Source: Microcoleus sp. FACHB-831
GTDB lineage: Bacteria; Cyanobacteriota; Cyanobacteriia; Cyanobacteriales; FACHB-T130
Assembly (NCBI RefSeq): GCF_014695585.1
Contig: NZ_JACJON010000039.1
Span: forward strand, 62,001 to 126,000
Reading direction: 5' to 3'
DNA length: 64,000 nucleotides
In this document: piece after piece, positions 25,648 to 33,372 of the stretch
Position numbering within the stretch: position 1 is the first letter of the stretch
How the letters are laid out: each line of letters starts with the position of its first letter
Notes under the pieces: generated by a model
What the model was told of the DNA's origin: nothing
What the model saw: only the letters and a program-made list of their open reading frames with translations
Databases searched by the model: none
Program-made: the position numbers and the translations under genes

Positions 25648-28600
25648 CTAATCTTCTAATAATTTCTCTCTAATCCAACCGACGATATCTGTAACTAAAT
25701 TCGGCTGGCTGGGGGAGAAGGATTGTAGGGGAATATCGGCTTGGCTGCTGACTACACAAATTCTCGCCACGTTATTAAATTTGCTCAGAGATTTGAGGAA
25801 ATTTGGGCTGAATCCTTGGCTCAGTTCGCTAGTTGCAACCTCGTAAAAAATTAGGAAGACTCCCTGGCATTTTAGCTGACAATAAACTTTGAGAGCTTGC
25901 ATGGTTTCCGGTTCCCCATTCTGACGTTCGGGACAGCCTTGCATTACCATTTCGGCGTATATTTCCGAGGCGGGGTTATCTGGATTCTCGAATTTGCTGC
26001 CTTCGATGCAAATTAGCTGCATTTTACCCATTAACTCGGAGTTGCTATCAATAGCAGCGTGAAGGAGTTCGGGTAATTCACCTAAATTAAGGCTAAGGCT
26101 GGAGGGAGTGAAACCAACACCTGTGGTTTGTGGCACTTCGGGATGGGATGCGAACGATGAGCCATGCCAAGCTTGATAAAATTTGGGGTAAGGCATCTCT
26201 TGAGCGCAGCGCCAAATAACTTTGTAGCAATTTTTGTAGAGGTCAAAATTGGTTTCATAGACCTCATCTGTGAGGCAATGTTGTAAAGCTGATACAACTG
26301 AAGGCATCTGGTCATTTTGCACAATTTTACCCAAACTTTCAGCGGCACTACTACGGGTATCATCATCTTTTGTTGTTTCCAGAATTCTGACTAAAGCCGC
26401 GATCACCGCATCGTTGCCCGTGCCAATTTTACCCAAACTTTCAGCGGCGCTCCTACGAGTAAAATAATCTTCAGTAGTTTCCAGAATTCTGACTAAAGCC
26501 GCGATCGCCGCATCGTTGCCCGTGCCAATTTTACCCAAACTCTCAGCGGCACTCTTACGGGTATCATCATCTTTTGTTGTTTCCAGAATTCTGACTAAAG
26601 CCGCGATCGCCGCATCGTTGCCCGTGCCAATTTTACCCAAACTTTCAGCGGCTCTCCACCGTGTATCATCATCAGTAGTTTCCATAATTCTGGCGAAAGC
26701 CGCGATCGCTAGTGCGTTTCCACTCCCAATTGCACCCAAAGTTTCAGCGGCTCTCCAACGGGTAGAATCATCTTCAGTAGTTTCCATAATTCTGACTAAA
26801 GCCGCGATCACCGCGTCGTTGCCAGCGCCAATTTTAGTCAAAGTTTCAGCGGCTCTCCAACGGGTATCATCATCTTTTGTAGTTTCCAGAATTCTGATTA
26901 GAGCCGCGATCGCTAGTGTGTTTCCACTCCCAATTGCAACCAAACTGTCAACGGCAATCCAACGGGTCTGATTATCTTTTGTAGTTTCCAGAATTCTGAC
27001 GAAAGCCGCGATCGCCGCGTCGTTGCCCGTGCCAATTGCACCCAAAATTTCAGCGGCACTCTTACGGGTAGAATCATCTTTTGTAGTTTCCAGAATTCTG
27101 ACGAAAGCCGCGATCGCCGCGTTGTTGCCTGGGTCAATTTTACCCAAACTTTCAGCGGCTCTCCAATGGGTAACATCATCTTCAGTAGTTTCCAGAATTC
27201 TTGCTAAAGCCGCGATCGCTAGTGCGTTTCCACTCCCAATTGCACCCAAAGTTGCAGCGGCTCTCCAACGGGTAGAATCATCTTCAGTAGTTTCCAGAAT
27301 TCTGACTAAAGCCGCGATCGCCGCGTCGTTGCCCGTGCCAATTGCACCCAAAGTTGCAGCGGCACTCTTACGGGTAAAATCATCTTTTGTAGTTTCCAGA
27401 ATTCTGACGAAAGCCGCGATCGCCGCGTCGTTGCCCGTGCCAATTGCACCCAAAGTTGCAGCGGCACTCTTACGGGTAAAATCATCTTTTGTAGTTTCCA
27501 GAATTCTGACTAAAGCCGCGATCGCCGCATCGTTGCCCGTGCCAATTTTACCCAAACTTTCAGCGGCAATCCTAGGGGTAGAATCATGTTCAGTAGTTTC
27601 CAGAATTCTGACTAAAGCCGCGATCGCAGCTTGTTTGCCTGAGCCAATTTCACCCAAACTTCCAGCGGCTCTCCTACGGGTATAATCAGATTTTGTAGTT
27701 TCCAGAATTCTGATTAAAGCCGCAATCCCCGCTTGGTTGCCTGGATCAATTTTACCCAAAATTTCAGCGGCACTGCTACGGGTATCATCATCTTCAGTAG
27801 TTTCCAGAATTCTGACTAAAGCCGCGATCGCTATTGCGTTCCCACTCCCAATTTTACCCAAAATTTCGGCGGCACTGCTACGGGTAAAATAATCTTCCTT
27901 ACTTTCCAGAATTCTGACTAAAGCCGCGATCGCCGCCTCGGTGCCCGTGACAATTTCACCCAAAATTTCGGCGGCACTGCTACGGGTAAAATAATCTTCC
28001 TTACTTTCCAGAATTCTGACTAAAGCCGCGATCGCCCCGTCGTTGCCCGTGCCAATTTTACCCAAACTTTCAGCAGCTTCCCTACGGGTATCATAATCTT
28101 CAGCAGTTTCTAATAAGTCAATTAATTTGTTAACGGCTATAGCATAGTTAGTTTGCAACACTGCTGCTCTGGCTCCCTCTACAATCGGATAGAGAAATGT
28201 TCGCCACTGTTGTTCTTCAATGTTGAAATGACCAAACCCCAATTTAATGATTAGCACCACAATTTCATCTGCTTTGGCACAATCTTTAAACTCGGCAATC
28301 CCAGCAGCAGCTATAAAATAGGCTCGATACCAATAAAATGCTTTGCAACTATCCTCAAAATCCACTAATTCCTGGATAAACTGCTCTTTCTGCTGCCTTT
28401 CTACATCCGATCGCCCCAGCCACAGCAAAATTACCTGTTTCCAATGCGGCTCAAAAATGCGGTAATTACCCCGATCTGGGTTGTGGGGAATATGATTTAG
28501 AAAAAAGTGCCAATCGTCAACAGCCAACGCCGCGAAATATTCCTGAAACGTGGGATGGAAAAAAGCATAAACCGCGCGATCCGAATCTTCTTCCTCTGCT

Positions 28601-30210
28601 GATGCCAATCCCACCCGATTTAGCCATCCCAGCTTCAGCGCCAATGCCAACAAATCGGAACGCTCTTTAAATACCCGATCTACAAGGCATTGCCGCAGCC
28701 GAAACCGGGATATAACCTCCCCGGTTTTCGTGTCTTTGTCTTCACCATCCAGCGCCCTCAGTGCCAGTTCTCCCAATGCCTGAGTTAGCTGCTGTTGTTG
28801 CACTGGCTCAATTGCAAACTCATCCTTCAAATTGTAGAAAGCTTCCACAAATCGTTGATAAAGTCCCGCCTTGGTATCCGGCAATTTGCTGCCATTTTTC
28901 CAAGTGCGGCACAACAAAGCTAACCTGAGCGGATTTTTGACGAGATCGTTGATGCGTTGCTGGTTCGATTGTGCTAACTCTCGCAGCAAACCCTCACACT
29001 GCTGGTTATCTGCAAACCACTGGTAAATAAATTCCTTAACCTGCTTCTGATCAAAATCCAAATTGCGATAAACATCAAAATCCCGCAGGGCGTTTTTGTC
29101 CGCATCCCAGACATTCAGCCGACAGGTTAGCACCACGCGCACCTTATTTGCCCAACCCTCCGCCAACTGCCGATTAATTGCCGCTAACGGAGAAGCAACA
29201 GCCATTTCATCCACGCCATCCAACAGCAGCCACACATCGCCACTTTTCAGCAATTCCTCAAACGCTGTTGAGTATTCCGACGGTGCAGCTTTCAGAGTTC
29301 CCGCAGCATCGCGCAGCCAACCTTCTAGCAAAAACTCCCCCAGAGTTTTGCTACCAATATCCGCGAGGCGAATCAAAATCGGCACCCCCAGATTTTGCTC
29401 TAATATCCACTTAGCAATTTGGTAGCAGAGGGTAGTTTTCCCCGCACCCGGTTCGCCAGTAATTGCCAAGCGGCGTCCCTGGCTGTTTTTGCTTTGTCGT
29501 TGGCGCAAGACTTGTTCAAAAAACTCGTTTGGCTGGTTATAAGTCTTGGTGATTTGTGTCTCTGCAAGTTGGTAAAACCGCGAACCCTCCTCTGGCGATA
29601 CATCATCCCCGTGTCGAATTTCCTCTTTCGGCTTCGGTTCCACCAATCCCAGCGGCACATAGAAGTCAACGTGGTTAGAGGTGAGGGGATTATTTAGGAG
29701 GCGCTTTTGGTTGTCGAGGCGAGTTTCGCACACTTCGCGCCAGTTGATGTTATCGGGTGCTGATGTAGATGATGTTTCTACAAACGTCGCTTCTAACTTT
29801 TTAGACTTATCCGGTCTTTTGCGCTCCCAGTCTAGCTCGAATTCCCTCAGATTCGCTTCTTTATCCTTACCCCACAGCTTCAGGGTAAAGTGCCAGTCTT
29901 CTTCCCCTTGAGTCTTAGCGCGATTATCCTCGACAATCCCCAAAAACTTTTTGAGATGGTGGTTGATAGCTTGCCGAATTTGAGTTGTGGTTAATTTACC
30001 TGGATATTTGTCTTTCTGTGTCAAATATTCCAGAACCCTCAGCTTGGTTTCCACGACTAGCTGAGGGTTGGCGCTATCCTCACCCTGCCATCTGAAATGC
30101 AGTTCTAAACCTTCGCACCCTTCAACTTCGTAATTGACAAAAGCCAGCAACGCCTCTAGCAGACGCTTCACCCGTGCTTTTACTTCAGGGCCATAAGTAG
30201 CTTTCGGCAT
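25648..30210 (-). CDS. NACHT-domain STAND ATPase with about 18 HEAT-like repeats
   Basis: 1520 residues. The N-terminal 145 or so carry a conserved domain I recall from other cyanobacterial STAND proteins (LTTTQIRQAINHHLKKFLGI, DWHFTLKLWGKDKEAN). NACHT ATPase at about 245-560: Walker A GEPGAGKTT at 252-260, Walker B VWLLLDGVDEM at 326-336, then RVVLTCR. A helical region with FFHPTFQEYFAALAVDDW follows. Next come about 18 tandem 34-residue HEAT/PBS-lyase-like repeats (about 700-1303) of the pattern AIAALVRILETTxDDxTRxx, AAESLGKIGTGNDA. The C-terminal 210 or so hold CAQEMPYPKFYQAWHG and an alpha/beta-like domain. NACHT proteins are NLR-like switches and many bacterial ones act in phage defence. 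A role here is inferred from neighbouring toxin-antitoxin pairs. Confidence 0.9.
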   Translation of the reverse strand: MPKATYGPEVKARVKRLLEALLAFVNYEVEGCEGLELHFRWQGEDSANPQLVVETKLRVLEYLTQKDKYPGKLTTTQIRQAINHHLKKFLGIVEDNRAKTQGEEDWHFTLKLWGKDKEANLREFELDWERKRPDKSKKLEATFVETSSTSAPDNINWREVCETRLDNQKRLLNNPLTSNHVDFYVPLGLVEPKPKEEIRHGDDVSPEEGSRFYQLAETQITKTYNQPNEFFEQVLRQRQSKNSQGRRLAITGEPGAGKTTLCYQIAKWILEQNLGVPILIRLADIGSKTLGEFLLEGWLRDAAGTLKAAPSEYSTAFEELLKSGDVWLLLDGVDEMAVASPLAAINRQLAEGWANKVRVVLTCRLNVWDADKNALRDFDVYRNLDFDQKQVKEFIYQWFADNQQCEGLLRELAQSNQQRINDLVKNPLRLALLCRTWKNGSKLPDTKAGLYQRFVEAFYNLKDEFAIEPVQQQQLTQALGELALRALDGEDKDTKTGEVISRFRLRQCLVDRVFKERSDLLALALKLGWLNRVGLASAEEEDSDRAVYAFFHPTFQEYFAALAVDDWHFFLNHIPHNPDRGNYRIFEPHWKQVILLWLGRSDVERQQKEQFIQELVDFEDSCKAFYWYRAYFIAAAGIAEFKDCAKADEIVVLIIKLGFGHFNIEEQQWRTFLYPIVEGARAAVLQTNYAIAVNKLIDLLETAEDYDTRREAAESLGKIGTGNDGAIAALVRILESKEDYFTRSSAAEILGEIVTGTEAAIAALVRILESKEDYFTRSSAAEILGKIGSGNAIAIAALVRILETTEDDDTRSSAAEILGKIDPGNQAGIAALIRILETTKSDYTRRRAAGSLGEIGSGKQAAIAALVRILETTEHDSTPRIAAESLGKIGTGNDAAIAALVRILETTKDDFTRKSAAATLGAIGTGNDAAIAAFVRILETTKDDFTRKSAAATLGAIGTGNDAAIAALVRILETTEDDSTRWRAAATLGAIGSGNALAIAALARILETTEDDVTHWRAAESLGKIDPGNNAAIAAFVRILETTKDDSTRKSAAEILGAIGTGNDAAIAAFVRILETTKDNQTRWIAVDSLVAIGSGNTLAIAALIRILETTKDDDTRWRAAETLTKIGAGNDAVIAALVRIMETTEDDSTRWRAAETLGAIGSGNALAIAAFARIMETTDDDTRWRAAESLGKIGTGNDAAIAALVRILETTKDDDTRKSAAESLGKIGTGNDAAIAALVRILETTEDYFTRRSAAESLGKIGTGNDAVIAALVRILETTKDDDTRSSAAESLGKIVQNDQMPSVVSALQHCLTDEVYETNFDLYKNCYKVIWRCAQEMPYPKFYQAWHGSSFASHPEVPQTTGVGFTPSSLSLNLGELPELLHAAIDSNSELMGKMQLICIEGSKFENPDNPASEIYAEMVMQGCPERQNGEPETMQALKVYCQLKCQGVFLIFYEVATSELSQGFSPNFLKSLSKFNNVARICVVSSQADIPLQSFSPSQPNLVTDIVGWIREKLLED
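26330..28110 (-). repeat. 102-base tandem repeats coding the HEAT solenoid
   Basis: About 18 head-to-tail 102-base units inside the NACHT gene, one (near 26660) shortened by a codon. Conserved blocks such as CCAGAATTCTGACTAAAGCC and CCCAAACTTTCAGCGGC recur with few changes. Near identity over this length indicates recent expansion or gene conversion. Differences concentrate in the codons for the DDx-TRxx and ES/AT/EI positions. Confidence 0.92.
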
Positions 30211-30387
30211 CGGTGCAGACCATAAATTTTACCAAAAAGTCTGGGGCTACCCAACATCAAATTGATCTACCCCAGACCTTATAACTCCTTATTTTACAAG
30301 ACTTCCAGCAATGACCGGGGTCATTTGCTTGGTGCCGCTACCCCAAATTGACCATGACCTCAACAACTCAGAAATGAGGTCAATTCA

Positions 30388-30624
30388 ATGTTTGCAGACT
30401 ATCAAAAAAATAAGGTTAAGCAGAGGGAAGCGGTAGAAAACTTGCATGGGAACTTCGTTGAACCGCAGCTACAAACTCCTATACAGGTTCAGCATCAGCC
30501 ACAGCCAATACACTACAAGGGTGTTGTGCAAACATCTCCCAGCGTGTTGTTAGTTTTGCTGTTATGGTTCTTTTGTCTGGGGCTTCACATCGGCTATTTG
30601 CGCCGGATGAATAAGGAGAAATAG
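30388..30624 (+). CDS. Small single-pass membrane protein, hypothetical
   Basis: 78 residues. A hydrophilic, Gln/Pro-rich N-terminal part (QLQTPIQVQHQPQPIHYKGV) is followed by one strong membrane helix (SVLLVLLLWFFCLGLHIGYL) and a positively charged tail RRMNKEK, which predicts the C-terminus in the cytoplasm. No family recognised. It is divergent from the NACHT gene and is followed at once by a dispersed palindromic repeat. The codon pattern and helix make a real gene likely, though the start lacks a strong Shine-Dalgarno sequence. Confidence 0.55.
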   Translation: MFADYQKNKVKQREAVENLHGNFVEPQLQTPIQVQHQPQPIHYKGVVQTSPSVLLVLLLWFFCLGLHIGYLRRMNKEK

Positions 30625-30632
30625 CACTCCTA

Positions 30633-30753
30633 AACCCCGGCGATTGGAAATCGCGGCTAGACAAACAAAACCCGCCTGCGCGGGTTAATCAAGTCCGCGT
30701 AGGCGGACTTTGTTTGTATAGCCCCAGGTTTCTAACCTGGGGGCATTTTTGTT
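30633..30753. repeat. Dispersed palindromic repeat, copy 1
   Basis: About 120 bases: AACCCCGGCGATTGGAAATC, then ACAAACAAAACCCGCCTGCG, GTCCGCGTAGGCGGACTTTG and CCCCAGGTTTCTAACCTGGG. It has internal pairings (CCCGC/GCGGG, GTCCGCGTAGGCGGAC, ACAAACAAA/TTTGTTTGT). A second copy in the same orientation lies at 31578-31698, the other side of the MazF-type pair. This is a family of dispersed repeats seen in filamentous cyanobacteria. Confidence 0.88.
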
Positions 30754-31019
30754 ACAACAGAAAAGCGCGATCGCGACGTTATTGGTGGTGGTGGGCATTG
30801 CCGGGGTACAACTGAAAAGTATTTTAAGATGTACCGCAGAGCGATCGCATATGCTGAATAAACTCACTACATTCAGGTAAATGCAATTGGCATCGACATA
30901 TCAAAAAATGATTTATACTGATAAGGCTCAGACAAATTTTTCAAAATAAATTTGACTTTTCGACCAAATAAAATACACACCCAAGTTGACAAAATACGAC
31001 GGGCATAGAAGAAAAATAG

Positions 31020-31229
31020 ATGAACGATAAACTGGTTGAATCGATATATCAAGTAATTATGTCTCTTTCAAAGGAAGAGCAAGACTTATTAAAAGATAAA
31101 CTACTTTTTGAATTCTCCCAACCATCAACAACTGACTTAATGCAGGTTGCTCAAAATAGTGGCTCGTTTAACTTTCTGCATGATGAACCAGATCTATACA
31201 CCCTTGAAGACGGAGAACCTATATCGTGA
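31020..31229 (+). CDS. Antitoxin partner of the MazF-type toxin
   Basis: 69 residues: VESIYQVIMSLSKEEQDLLK, then QVAQNSGSFNFLHDEPDLYT and an acidic end. This is the form of small cyanobacterial antitoxins with a MSLSxEEQ-type helix and an acidic tail that wraps the toxin. Its stop overlaps the toxin's GTG start by four bases (31226-31229). No DNA-binding fold can be claimed. Assignment rests on context and composition. Confidence 0.75.
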   Translation: MNDKLVESIYQVIMSLSKEEQDLLKDKLLFEFSQPSTTDLMQVAQNSGSFNFLHDEPDLYTLEDGEPIS

Positions 31230-31567
31230 ACAAGGGAGATATTGTTTTAGTACCATTTCCCTTTACTGATTTGAGTCAATCCAAGCTACGTCCTGCTTTA
31301 GTGCTGTGGGCAGATCCAGCAGGAAATGATGTCACGCTATGCTTTATTTCATCTCAAAACACTACCAGTTTAAGTCCAGGTGAATTTGCCCTAGATCCTT
31401 CAGATCCAGAGTTTCAAGGAACTGGATTGCGGCTTTTGTCTAAAGTAAGAGTAACTCGCATTGTGACTATTGAGCGTAGATTGATTACAAGACGCTTAGG
31501 CAAATTAGGAATTAATCAAATCCAGCAATTGAATGTAGTTATGATAAAAGCATTTAAACTTACATGA
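31226..31567 (+). CDS. MazF/PemK-family mRNA interferase toxin
   Basis: 113 residues: GDIVLVPFPFTDLSQSKLRPALVL with the family's conserved arginine-proline after the loop, VTLCFISS, and a C-terminal KVRVTRIVTIERRLITRRLG. These mark the CcdB/MazF beta-barrel fold, an endoribonuclease cutting mRNA at short sites. The GTG start sits in the end of the antitoxin gene (translational coupling). The pair is bracketed by two direct copies of a 120-base dispersed repeat. Confidence 0.88.
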   Translation: MNKGDIVLVPFPFTDLSQSKLRPALVLWADPAGNDVTLCFISSQNTTSLSPGEFALDPSDPEFQGTGLRLLSKVRVTRIVTIERRLITRRLGKLGINQIQQLNVVMIKAFKLT

Positions 31568-31577
31568 AACCCCTGCT

Positions 31578-31698
31578 AACCCCGGCGATTAGAAATCGCA
31601 GCGCTGCAAACAAAACCCGTCTGCGCGGGTTAATAAAGTCCGCGTAGGCGGACTTTGTTTGTATAGCCCCAGGTTTCTAACCTGCGGGCATTTTTATT
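31578..31698. repeat. Dispersed palindromic repeat, copy 2
   Basis: Same orientation and nearly the same sequence as copy 1 (AACCCCGGCGATTAGAAATC, ACAAACAAAACCCGTCTGCG, GTCCGCGTAGGCGGACTTTG, CCCCAGGTTTCTAACCTGCG). Starts 10 bases after the MazF stop. With copy 1 it encloses the toxin-antitoxin pair. Confidence 0.88.
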
Positions 31699-31740
31699 GC
31701 CAGAGAAAAGCGCGATCTTGATTGGTGGACATTTCCCACC

Positions 31741-32322
31741 CTACAAATCTTCCTCTTCATAATCAGAAGTATCAAACAATTGACCTGCTGCTTTTACCAC
31801 TAATATTTCCTTCGCTTTCTCCAAATACGGATCTTCCAAATCAGCTTCATTCTCCAGCTTCATTCCCTCAATAAAAAAGTGGTCAAATCCGCGATTCATT
31901 TGCCGTCCGCGCATCGTATGTTTATCCAGCGCATAGTCAGGAATCTCCAGACGCGGTAAATCGCCCATGTAATAATTCACCGTTGCATGATCCACGATGC
32001 GCGATTTCTTTGCACGTACCACCAGCAAAATCCCATGAACTAAAAACAACCGTTCCGGATTGTGCTTTTCATCCTTCTTCTTGCGCTGCGCTACCCACAT
32101 TTGATACAGCGACCAAATAACTGCTGGTAACATCGGTTCAGCTAATCCAATATCCTCAGAAACGATAATTCTTATCCGTTTCCAGACATACTCCCCATAA
32201 CCACTTTTATCGAGTTCCGTTCCCCAATAAAGCGCCTCTTCTTCCAATCCGCGTCGAATTGATTTCTGGAAAGCAGAAGCCACTTCCGAAAAAGCGTAGC
32301 CGTTAGTCGTTTTCAACAACAT
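31741..32322 (-). CDS. Stand-alone MgsA/RarA C-terminal-domain protein
   Basis: 193 residues without an ATPase domain. It resembles the C-terminal tetramerisation region of the clamp-loader-like ATPase RarA/MgsA: FSEVASAFQKSIRRGLEEEA, LYWGTELDKSG, RIRIIVSEDIGLAEPMLP, and near the end DYALDKHTMRGRQMNRGFDHFF, all landmarks of that domain. Full RarA is about 430 residues with an AAA+ N-terminus, which is absent here: no Walker motifs, and the upstream DNA does not encode them. It may modulate RarA or recombination at stalled forks, or form complexes of its own. Function is inferred from the domain only. Confidence 0.75.
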   Translation of the reverse strand: MLLKTTNGYAFSEVASAFQKSIRRGLEEEALYWGTELDKSGYGEYVWKRIRIIVSEDIGLAEPMLPAVIWSLYQMWVAQRKKKDEKHNPERLFLVHGILLVVRAKKSRIVDHATVNYYMGDLPRLEIPDYALDKHTMRGRQMNRGFDHFFIEGMKLENEADLEDPYLEKAKEILVVKAAGQLFDTSDYEEEDL

Positions 32323-32472
32323 TCGTTTACTCGGCTGACAAGAGGAATCGCTAGTATAACACTAAAATAGTATGTCTGTACTAGCATGGGAAGAGGCATC
32401 GCAGCGAACCCCATTTTTGGGATAAACAACTGCGATCGCTATTCAATATCCTGTTAGCAGCTTCTCGCCTTT

Positions 32473-33168
32473 ATGAAAAACCGTAGATGGATGATGTTCT
32501 TTTCTCTGTTATTCGCCTCTTTCCTTGTCTTCACCAGTTGCGCTAGCAGCAACCTTAATACCGTGAAAAATCTCAGAAATGGTACTGGTAAACAAATTAT
32601 CGCTTTAGGTGATAGCATCACCGCCGGATATGGCGTAGCAAAAACAGCCGCTTTCCCCAGTCTCGTCAGCCGCCAATTGGGTTTGCCAATATTAAATCGC
32701 GGTGTTAGCGGCGATACAACCGCAATGGCACTCAGTCGCTTACAAAAAGATGTAATAGCCGCAGACCCCTGGCTAGTTATTTTAGGTATAGGCGGTAATG
32801 ATTTCCTGCGAAGAATTCCCAAAGCTCAAACTGAACGGAATTTGCAGCAAATTGTCACATCTATTCAATCGCGAGGAGCCATAGTTGCGTTGCTGGGAAT
32901 GAACTTGAGCTTAGCAGAGTTTGGCTTAGTAGAAGATGAATACAACGAACTGGTTTTGCGCGTTGCCAAAAACACTCAAGCGTATCTAATTCCTGATGTA
33001 TTGAAAGGAATAATAGATAACCCTCAATATCGCCAAGACGATATCATTCACCCCAATACCGCCGGACACCGTATTTTAGCCAGCCGCGTTGCTAAAGGCT
33101 TGCAACCCTTATTAACCCAAGCTAAATGGCCGCCAGCCTTATCGCAATATCAACCAAGGGCACGCTAA
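32473..33168 (+). CDS. SGNH/GDSL-family esterase lipoprotein (TesA-like)
   Basis: 231 residues. The N-terminus is a lipoprotein signal: basic MKNRR, hydrophobic FFSLLFASFLVF, lipobox TSCAS with the lipidated Cys at about 23. The mature part has the SGNH blocks: IIALGDSITAGYG (nucleophile Ser), RGVSGDTT, GIGGNDFLRR and DDIIHPNTAGH with the catalytic Asp-His pair. It is likely an envelope-anchored esterase or lysophospholipase of the TesA/arylesterase group. Substrate not predictable. It is an isolated transcription unit on the plus strand. Confidence 0.9.
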   Translation: MKNRRWMMFFSLLFASFLVFTSCASSNLNTVKNLRNGTGKQIIALGDSITAGYGVAKTAAFPSLVSRQLGLPILNRGVSGDTTAMALSRLQKDVIAADPWLVILGIGGNDFLRRIPKAQTERNLQQIVTSIQSRGAIVALLGMNLSLAEFGLVEDEYNELVLRVAKNTQAYLIPDVLKGIIDNPQYRQDDIIHPNTAGHRILASRVAKGLQPLLTQAKWPPALSQYQPRAR

Positions 33169-33372
33169 ACATAATTAAATCTCGTGTCAATATGTTGCGC
33201 GATCGCTACTTTGTCAACTCTCTTGAGTAATAAACGAATAAAATAGATAGTTGCCTCCATCTAGACTTTCACTTTGAAGAGGCAAACTTTAGTAACAATT
33301 TGTACAGAATTGGAGCAGGGAAAGTCTGTATCCAATTAAGTTGATCGCGTCTATTCCACCCCAACTCTTTTT

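Noticed and set aside
26516-27685. Long plus-strand open frames opposite the HEAT repeats (151 and 220 codons)
   Set aside because: They are antisense to the 102-base repeats and simply inherit their periodicity; no start signal and no known domain.
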